Assembly (NCBI GenBank): GCA_016719295.1
Contig: JADKAF010000001.1
Location: forward strand, 4,650,001-4,714,000
Direction: 5' to 3'
Length of the DNA: 64,000 nucleotides
Source: Planctomycetota bacterium
GTDB taxonomy: Bacteria; Planctomycetota; UBA1135; JADKAF01
The notes beneath the pieces are model-generated. The model made no database searches. It was not told the DNA's origin and saw nothing but the letters and a program-made list of their open reading frames with translations. Shown one piece after another: positions 58,650 to 64,000 of the stretch (its first letter is position 1; each line of letters begins with the position of its first letter). The translations under genes were made by a program, and so were the position numbers.

Positions 58650-59279
58650 ATGGACCGCTTGCTCCCACCAACCTTCTCGAGCACTGCGCCCGGTCTGACC
58701 ACCGGCCGCTGCGTGCTCGACGAGCACACCTTGGTGCTCAATCGCTCTTGGATCGTGATCAATGTCACGACCGTGCGCCGCTCGATCGTGATGCTCTACC
58801 ACGGTATCGCGCGCGCGATCGAGCCGGAGACCTTCGAGGCTCTCGACTTCCCCTCCTGGATCGAGCGCACTCGCGCCGAGCAGCACCTGCAGATCCGGAC
58901 ACCGCGCGGCATGATCCCCGTGCCCGACGTGATCGTGCTCGGCTCCTACGATCGCCCGCCGAGCACGCGCGTGCCGTTCACGCGCCGCAATCTCTTCCGC
59001 CGTGACGACGGCGTCTGTCAGTACTGCGGTCGCCAAGTGCGCACGCAGGAGTACTCGATCGACCACGTGCTGCCTCGATCCCGCGCCGGAGCGACTTCGT
59101 GGGAGAACTGCGTGCTCGCGTGCTTGCGCTGCAACGCACACAAAGGCGATCGTACGCCCGAGGAAGCGAACCTCCGCTTGCTCCGCACGCCGCGTCCGCC
59201 CGATTGGCGCTTGCTCGTCGGGACCGCGCGCGATCTCGAGCGGCGCTCGTGGCGCACCTTTCTCAGCCGCGTTCCGTGA
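58650..59279 (+). CDS. HNH endonuclease-like protein
   Basis: The 209-residue protein starts MDRLLPPTFSSTAPGL. The C-terminal HNH module has a zinc-binding CQYC (123-126), SIDHVLPRSRAG with Asp138-His139, WENCVLACLRCNAHKGD with Asn153, Cys158 and Cys161, and His164. Such chromosomal HNH proteins often act as nicking or repair endonucleases, but a specific function cannot be read. The N-terminal 110 residues are unlike known domains. The open frame continues to 58491 with no plausible start. Confidence 0.82.
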   Translation: MDRLLPPTFSSTAPGLTTGRCVLDEHTLVLNRSWIVINVTTVRRSIVMLYHGIARAIEPETFEALDFPSWIERTRAEQHLQIRTPRGMIPVPDVIVLGSYDRPPSTRVPFTRRNLFRRDDGVCQYCGRQVRTQEYSIDHVLPRSRAGATSWENCVLACLRCNAHKGDRTPEEANLRLLRTPRPPDWRLLVGTARDLERRSWRTFLSRVP

Positions 59280-59394
59280 ACGCCGGCTAGCGCACCCCAC
59301 CGCATCCCCGTACTCGATGACCTTCGCTGGAGCTCTCGACGGAGCTCTCGGATGATTCGCCCTCGAGCTCCGCGTCGGAGCTCCCGGAGGAGAC

Positions 59395-60735
59395 ATGCTG
59401 ATCTCTCGCGTACTGCTCGCTTCGCTCGCCTCGCTGCCCGCCGCGTTCGCTGCCCCGTCAGCTCCCTGTGCACCGTTCGTCGCGCAAGCGCAGGACGAGG
59501 AAGCGCTGAAGAAGGAGTACAAGGAGCGGCGCGAGAAGCTCGGCAAGTTCGATCTCGACGCTCACCTCGAGCTGGCGCGCTGGTGCAACGGCGTCGGGTT
59601 GAAGCGCGAGTACAAGGCGCAGCTCAACTACATCGTGAAGGAAGACCCCGAGCACGCCGCGGCGCGCAAGGAGCTCGGCCAGGTCAAGTTCGATGGCCAG
59701 TGGGTCGCCGAGAGCCAGCTGGAGGCGCTGAAGAAGAAGAAGGAAGAGGACGAGTACAAGGCCAAGGGCTGGACCAAGTACAACGGCGAATGGGTCGACC
59801 CTGCCGACATCCCCAACCTGAAGAAGGGCCTCGTCAAGGTCGACGGCCGCTGGCTTAGCGCCGAGGAGAAAAGCAAGCTCGATCAGGGTTGGGTCTTCCT
59901 CGAAGGCGAGCTCCTGCCGCCCGATGCCGGCGAGAAGCTGAAGCAGGGGCTCTTCCCCGTGGAAGGCGGGTGGGTGAGCGAGGAGCAGGCCGACACCTTC
60001 CATGCGAAGTGGGCCACGCCCTGGCAGATCACCGAAGGCCTCGTGCGCCTGCGGACCAACGTGAAGCGCAAGGTCGCGCTCGAGAAGGTCTTCCCCGAGC
60101 TGAAGCTCGCCTATCGCCGCATGAAGACGATCTTCCGCAGCACCGAGCCTGCGCAGCCGATCGATCTCTACTTGCTGGGCTCGATCAACGACTTCAACAA
60201 GTACGCGGAGAACACGGAGATCGGCGCCGAGTCCTCGAACTACGGTGCCTATCTCGACGCGGCCAACGAGAAGCGTCCTGTGATCGCGTTGAACGACGAG
60301 CGCAAGCTGCGCCATCACATCGGCTACGCGATCGCGCTCGGCTACATGGATCGCGTGAAGGAAGCGAAGGTCGTCATCCCGCCCTGGTTCCAGGTCGCGG
60401 TCGCGGGCTACAACGATCGCTTCCACGACAAGACCGACCGCAAATGGCTGATCGAGAACAGCCCCTACATCACCGGCGGCCTCGGCAAGTACGCCGATCT
60501 CTTCGAGACCTTCGATCCGAGCCAGATGGAAGCCGAGTCCTTCCTGAAGGCGATGTCCCAGCTCGGCCTCCTCGTCGCCTACTTCGTCGACGGCGGTAAC
60601 GCGAAGCACACGCAGCTCTTCCAAGAGGCGATGCAGGCGGTGCTGGACGGCAAGGGCGCGGATGGGAAGTTCCGCGCGATCGCGAAGGCGGCGAAGGAGC
60701 TCGACGAGGCGGTGGGCGAGTTCTTGAAGAAGTAG
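59395..60735 (+). CDS. Secreted repeat protein, function unknown
   Basis: The 446-residue protein has a signal peptide (MLISRVLLASLASLPAAFAA) and a Lys/Glu-rich helical start. Residues 101-200 carry five short repeats whose starts (GQWV 101, GEWV 131, GRWL 151, GELL 171, GGWV 191) are 20 residues apart after the first, each with a WV(S/D) strand and a helical tail. The C-terminal half (residues 230-446) is a globular alpha/beta domain around RRMKTIFRSTEP. No catalytic motif. Two GGAGCTCTCG direct repeats lie just before the start. Confidence 0.8.
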   Translation: MLISRVLLASLASLPAAFAAPSAPCAPFVAQAQDEEALKKEYKERREKLGKFDLDAHLELARWCNGVGLKREYKAQLNYIVKEDPEHAAARKELGQVKFDGQWVAESQLEALKKKKEEDEYKAKGWTKYNGEWVDPADIPNLKKGLVKVDGRWLSAEEKSKLDQGWVFLEGELLPPDAGEKLKQGLFPVEGGWVSEEQADTFHAKWATPWQITEGLVRLRTNVKRKVALEKVFPELKLAYRRMKTIFRSTEPAQPIDLYLLGSINDFNKYAENTEIGAESSNYGAYLDAANEKRPVIALNDERKLRHHIGYAIALGYMDRVKEAKVVIPPWFQVAVAGYNDRFHDKTDRKWLIENSPYITGGLGKYADLFETFDPSQMEAESFLKAMSQLGLLVAYFVDGGNAKHTQLFQEAMQAVLDGKGADGKFRAIAKAAKELDEAVGEFLKK

Positions 60736-60784
60736 AGCCCGCTCGCTGCGCGGGGCGGCTCGCATCCGCTTGGCTCGTCGCCGA

Positions 60785-61717
60785 TCAAGCGCTCGAAGCG
60801 TCGTCTCGCTCGAGCCCCGCGAAGAGATCCGGGGTCGCTAGCTTCTCTGCCGTCGCTCGGGCGAAGGAGCGCAGCGAGGGATAGCGCGCGAGCAGCGCCT
60901 CGGGCGCGCTCTGCGGTTCTCCCGCCAGCAGCGCGCGCATCTGGATCGCGTTCACCAGCGCCTGCCCGCGGAAGTGATTGTTCGCGATCAGGGTCGAGGG
61001 CTTGCCGCGGCTCAGCGCGCCTTTGGCGCGCTCGAGCCACGGCTCGAGCTCGGCGGTGGTGTAGAGGTAATCGTAAGCTTGATCGCGCGTCGCTCCGCGT
61101 CGGAACCACGCAGCGCCGTTCCGCCCGTGCAGGCGCAGGTAGAAGCGGCTGCCTTGGCCGGAGATCTCGCGCGCCCCGCCGTGCGCATCGCCCGGCATGT
61201 CGACGCAAGCGAGGTCGATCGACTCGCGGCGCAGGAACGCGCGTTCCTCGTCGCTGGTCCAGCCCGGCGCACGCAGCTCGAAGACCACGGGCCAAGGACG
61301 CAGCGCCTCGGCGAGCTCGCGCACGGCGTCGCGCTCCGCCGCTCCCGGCTCGAAGAAGAAGGGGTACTGCGCGACGACGACCTCGAGCTTGCCCGCGTCG
61401 TGCAGCGGGGCGAGCGCTTCGCGAAAGGCGCGAGCTTCGTCGCGGATCCGCGCACGCTCGTGCGTGCAGGCGGACGGCGCCTTCGCGCTGAAGCGAAGAT
61501 GCGGCAGCGCAGCGGCGCGCTGGATCCAGGAGCGCGCTGAGCTCAGGCGCGGCGTGCGATAGAAGGAGGAGTTGATCTCGACGAGATCGACGCAGCCACC
61601 GACGGCGAGCAGGGGGTCGCGCGCGCCGCGTCTCGCTTGGCTCTCGTAGACGATCCCTTCCCAGTCGGCGTAGCTCCAGCCGGCGATGCCGACCTGGATC
61701 GCGGGAGCCGAGCTCAC
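60785..61717 (-). CDS. DUF72-family protein (YecE-like)
   Basis: The 310-residue protein has the DUF72 TIM-barrel-like signatures: IQVGIAGWSYADWEGIVYE, VEINSSFYRTPR, RFSAKAPSACTHER and YLRLHGRNGAAWFRRGATRDQAYDYLY. Members are related to YecE with unknown activity. It overlaps the peptidase-MA-like gene upstream by 4 bases, so it is translated after it. Confidence 0.92.
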   Translation of the reverse strand: MSSAPAIQVGIAGWSYADWEGIVYESQARRGARDPLLAVGGCVDLVEINSSFYRTPRLSSARSWIQRAAALPHLRFSAKAPSACTHERARIRDEARAFREALAPLHDAGKLEVVVAQYPFFFEPGAAERDAVRELAEALRPWPVVFELRAPGWTSDEERAFLRRESIDLACVDMPGDAHGGAREISGQGSRFYLRLHGRNGAAWFRRGATRDQAYDYLYTTAELEPWLERAKGALSRGKPSTLIANNHFRGQALVNAIQMRALLAGEPQSAPEALLARYPSLRSFARATAEKLATPDLFAGLERDDASSA

Positions 61718-62706
61718 GGCTCGCGTTCTTCACTCGGTGGCGCTTCGTTGGTCGCGGCGAGCGCGGCCCGATCGAGCTCGCTGAGCTCGCTCGAATCCTC
61801 GTCGTGCTCGAAGCGCTGCAGGCGATCGCGTCGCTTGCGGCGCGCGCGAGCGAAGCCGAGCACGAGCAGCGGCGAGATCGCGAACATCCCGAGACCGCCG
61901 AGATAGCCGTAGAGCGAGCGAACGTAGACGCTGCGGTCGCTCGCGAGCTCTTCGTGGAGGCGCGCTTCGTGCCAGACCACCGGCTCGCCGGTGGCGGCGA
62001 CGACGGCGGCGCCGAAGGAGTCGGCGCGGTCGAGCTCGCTCAGGATGCGCCCGATCACCTCGTTGCCCCAGTAGCGCACCATGAGGCGCACCATGGCCTC
62101 GGAGTAGAGGTACGCAGTTCGCGCGCCTTCGCCGTCTTCGGGGAAGCGCTCCGACCACTCGGCGAGGTTCGGCGAGTGCCAGATCTGTACGCGCAGCGCG
62201 AGCTCGTCGCGTTGGAAGCGGAAGACCGGCGCGGCATAGACCTGCGCCACTCCTTCCTCGAACCAGAGCGGGATGCTGCGCCGCACGTGCCAAGGGAGTT
62301 GGCCGAAGACGAGATGCAGAGCTTCATGCCGCAGCACCGCGGAAAGCTCGCTCCGATTCGCCGGCGGCAGGTGATCGACCTGCACCAGCATGCGCCCTTG
62401 GTCGGGCAGCGCGAGCGCGGCGCTCCACGTCGGAACCGGCGCGCTGGTCCAGCGCGCGGCCTCGCGGCGGTCTTGCACCACGATCACCTCGATCTCGGGC
62501 GGAGGTGGGAGCGCGAGCTTGCTGGCGAGCTCCTGCACGTGGGCCGGGAGGGTGGCGAAGATCTCCTGCGCGAGATCGCGATGCTCGGCATCGAAGCGCA
62601 CGACGAGGCCAGCGCCTTCGAGGCGGCGCTTGCCGTCGGCGAGAGGTCCGGCGAAGGCCGGCGTAGCCAGGCCGACCCAGAGGCAGAGCCAGAGGAGGAG
62701 CTTCAT
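61714..62706 (-). CDS. Peptidase MA-like secreted metalloprotease, membrane-anchored
   Basis: The 330-residue protein has a signal peptide (MKLLLWLCLWVGLATPAFA) and a gluzincin-like catalytic part: RHEALHLVFG with HEALH at 127-131 and PLWFEEGVAQVYA with Glu150/151 as the third zinc ligand. This is the peptidase MA pattern (M61/M1-like). A transmembrane segment near residue 275 (GMFAISPLLVLGFA) anchors the C-terminus, which ends in an acidic tail. Periplasmic or surface protease role is likely. Confidence 0.88.
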   Translation of the reverse strand: MKLLLWLCLWVGLATPAFAGPLADGKRRLEGAGLVVRFDAEHRDLAQEIFATLPAHVQELASKLALPPPPEIEVIVVQDRREAARWTSAPVPTWSAALALPDQGRMLVQVDHLPPANRSELSAVLRHEALHLVFGQLPWHVRRSIPLWFEEGVAQVYAAPVFRFQRDELALRVQIWHSPNLAEWSERFPEDGEGARTAYLYSEAMVRLMVRYWGNEVIGRILSELDRADSFGAAVVAATGEPVVWHEARLHEELASDRSVYVRSLYGYLGGLGMFAISPLLVLGFARARRKRRDRLQRFEHDEDSSELSELDRAALAATNEAPPSEEREP

Positions 62707-62780
62707 CGCGAAGAGGTGCCGCCTGCACCCGCTCCGAAGCTACCCCGGCGCTCGCGCACCGCAAGCCGCGGAAACGAAGG

Positions 62781-62811
62781 CGGGCCCGGCGGGCACAGGG
62801 CCCCGGGCCCG
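62781..62811. terminator. Hairpin after the 124-residue gene
   Basis: CGGGCCCGG (62781-62789) pairs with CCGGGCCCG (62803-62811), a 9-bp perfect stem with a 13-base loop. It lies 29 bases beyond the stop of the minus-strand gene at 62840. It has no clear U-run. Confidence 0.4.
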
Positions 62812-62839
62812 ACTCGAAGGGCAGGCGTGGGTTCGAAGA

Positions 62840-63214
62840 TCAGCCCGCCGCGCGGCTGCTGCGCGGTCGGCCCTCGGAGCCGTTCCGTCGCGGTGCTCCC
62901 GAGCGCGCCGCTTCGACGAGGGTCGGGGCGACGCCGCTGCCCCCGCGGAGGGTGGCGCCCAGGATCTCGATGCGCCGCTCGAGGGCCTGCGCCGCATCGC
63001 GTCCCGCCTCACCCGCGGGGAATCCGGCGGAGAGCTGGGAGAGCGAAGCGAGCTCGAAACGCTCCAGCATCTCGAACGCCGTCGCGGGGCTGAGCTCGTC
63101 CTTCTCGATCTGCCGCGCCAGGTGACGCAGGAGCGCGTCGTCGCAATGGCGGAGTCGGCCGATGGCCTGCTCGAGAGCCGGGCGGTTCTGCGGGATGCGG
63201 GACTTGGCTTCCAT
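62840..63214 (-). CDS. Hypothetical helical protein
   Basis: A 124-residue soluble protein, starting MEAKSRIPQNRPALEQAIG, is mainly helical (residues 10-90) with repeated RLRHCDDALLRHLARQIEK-type charged amphipathic segments. The C-terminal 30 residues are basic and Gly/Arg-rich. I recognise no family. It may be a small DNA- or protein-binding factor. It is divergent from dapF. Confidence 0.55.
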   Translation of the reverse strand: MEAKSRIPQNRPALEQAIGRLRHCDDALLRHLARQIEKDELSPATAFEMLERFELASLSQLSAGFPAGEAGRDAAQALERRIEILGATLRGGSGVAPTLVEAARSGAPRRNGSEGRPRSSRAAG

Positions 63215-63382
63215 GGCGGACCTCGGGGGCGGATCGCTCCGCCGGGCCGCGGAGCACGCCCCCCAAACGTCGCCGGCCCGCCTCGGGGACGACCAAAACC
63301 AGAAATGCCTCGGCCGGCGGTGCCGGGCGTTGATCCCGCCGGCCTTCCCGGTTCGGATGCCGGTCTCCGCCCTCGACCTGCG

Positions 63383-64000
63383 ATGACCCCCCTCGACCGC
63401 CTCTCCCTGCCCTTCACCAAGCTCGAAGGTGCGCGCAACGACTACGTCTTCGTCGACGTGCGCCGCGCCCCGCTGCCGCTCGACCCCGGCGCGCTCGCGC
63501 GGGTGGTCTCGGATCGCCGCGCCGGGATCGGCTCGGATGGGCTGATCCTCGCCGCGCCCTCGACGCGCGGCGTTTGCCGCATGCAGATGTTCAACGTCGA
63601 TGGAACGCCGGGCGAGATGTGCGGCAACGGGCTGCGCTGCCTCGCGAAGTGGGCGTACGACTCGGGCTGGACGAACGGCGCGAAGGAGTTCGTGCTCGAG
63701 TCCGCGGTGGGGCTGCACGCCGCGCGCATCTTGCGCGATGAAGGGCGCAGCGCGTGGGTCGAGGTCGAGCTCGGGGCGCCGTGCTTCGAGCCCGAGCGCA
63801 TCCCCGTGCGGCCCGATCGCGTCGCCGCCACACCGCAGATCGACGTGCGCTTCGAAGGGCAGGACTACACGGGACACGCGGTCTCGTTCGGCAATCCGCA
63901 CGTGGTGTTCTTCCTCCCGAGCGCGGAGCCGCGCGCGCTGGAGGCGTTTCCGCTCGAGCGCTTCGGTCCCCTGGTCGAGCACGACCCGCGCTTTCCCGCG
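63383..64000 (+). CDS. dapF: Diaminopimelate epimerase, 3' end outside window
   Basis: DapF converts LL- to meso-diaminopimelate for lysine and peptidoglycan. The frame starts ATG at 63383 (MTPLDRLSLPFTKLEGARND) and remains open to the window edge (206 codons). The first catalytic cysteine lies in GEMCGNGLRCLA, the classic motif; GIGSDGLILA and SFGNPHVVFF are further family blocks. The second catalytic cysteine would lie beyond the edge. The presence of dapF argues for meso-DAP peptidoglycan. Confidence 0.93.
   Translation, partial: MTPLDRLSLPFTKLEGARNDYVFVDVRRAPLPLDPGALARVVSDRRAGIGSDGLILAAPSTRGVCRMQMFNVDGTPGEMCGNGLRCLAKWAYDSGWTNGAKEFVLESAVGLHAARILRDEGRSAWVEVELGAPCFEPERIPVRPDRVAATPQIDVRFEGQDYTGHAVSFGNPHVVFFLPSAEPRALEAFPLERFGPLVEHDPRFPA

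Noticed and set aside
1..64000. tRNA, rRNA, tmRNA or CRISPR
   Set aside because: No T-loop/acceptor pairs, rRNA blocks or regularly spaced repeats of CRISPR length seen by eye; a covariance search would be decisive.

Overview
This is about 64 kb of bacterial chromosome, roughly two-thirds GC by eye, that carries the replication-initiation neighbourhood. The cell was Gram-negative in architecture: there is a Kdo/lipopolysaccharide-export operon (kdsD, kdsC, a very long LptC/LptA-like protein, an LptD-like barrel), many lipoproteins and secreted proteins, and a diaminopimelate epimerase. Bacillithiol genes (bshA, bshB, bshC), a DUF3332 protein and the order dnaA-dnaN-dciA-gyrB fit a Planctomycetota-like or other deep Gram-negative lineage. 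That is an inference; I see no rRNA or tRNA gene to settle it.

Layout. 1-5.7 kb: a minus-strand run of six overlapping or closely spaced genes of unrecognised function, centred on a P-loop membrane protein (the best candidate here for an undescribed system). 5.7-9.2 kb: a lipoprotein gene, an istB remnant and a DDE insertion sequence with a truncated second copy of itself in tandem. 9.2-22.9 kb: ordinary chromosomal genes (GT4 glycosyltransferase, purF, CPBP protease, an unusual signal peptidase I, a DRE-TIM aldolase, DUF3332, M14 amidase, peroxiredoxin, protein kinase). 23.2-24.6 kb: an IS256-type element. 25-28.2 kb: fmt, trxA, scpA and a degenerate site-2-protease homologue on the minus strand. 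28.3-35.9 kb: kdsD-kdsC-lptC/A-lptD-tatA on the plus strand. 35.9-44.3 kb: on the minus strand, dnaA, dnaN, dciA and gyrB, then a frameshifted secreted-protein gene and an MshEN-domain gene. 44.8-53.4 kb: on the minus strand, a sigma-70 gene, hemW, pyrF, bshC, bshB, parA, bshA and a cysteine-desulfurase homologue that lacks the PLP lysine. 53.5-56.6 kb: an HPr-domain fusion protein, a membrane protein whose start codon lies in a parS site, and parB. 56.7-64 kb: a cyclophilin-like protein, lipoproteins, an HNH protein, DUF72, a peptidase-MA-like protein and the 5' part of dapF.

The genes converge on the origin. dnaA/dnaN and the two large intergenic gaps beside dnaA (42.1-42.8 and 44.3-44.8 kb) hold DnaA-box-like words and a set of five 13-bp iterons, while parA, parS and parB lie 3-12 kb away. 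The bacillithiol genes overlap one another and parA by a few bases, so thiol biosynthesis and chromosome partitioning are probably co-transcribed. The envelope operon at 28-36 kb links Kdo synthesis, LPS export and Tat export.
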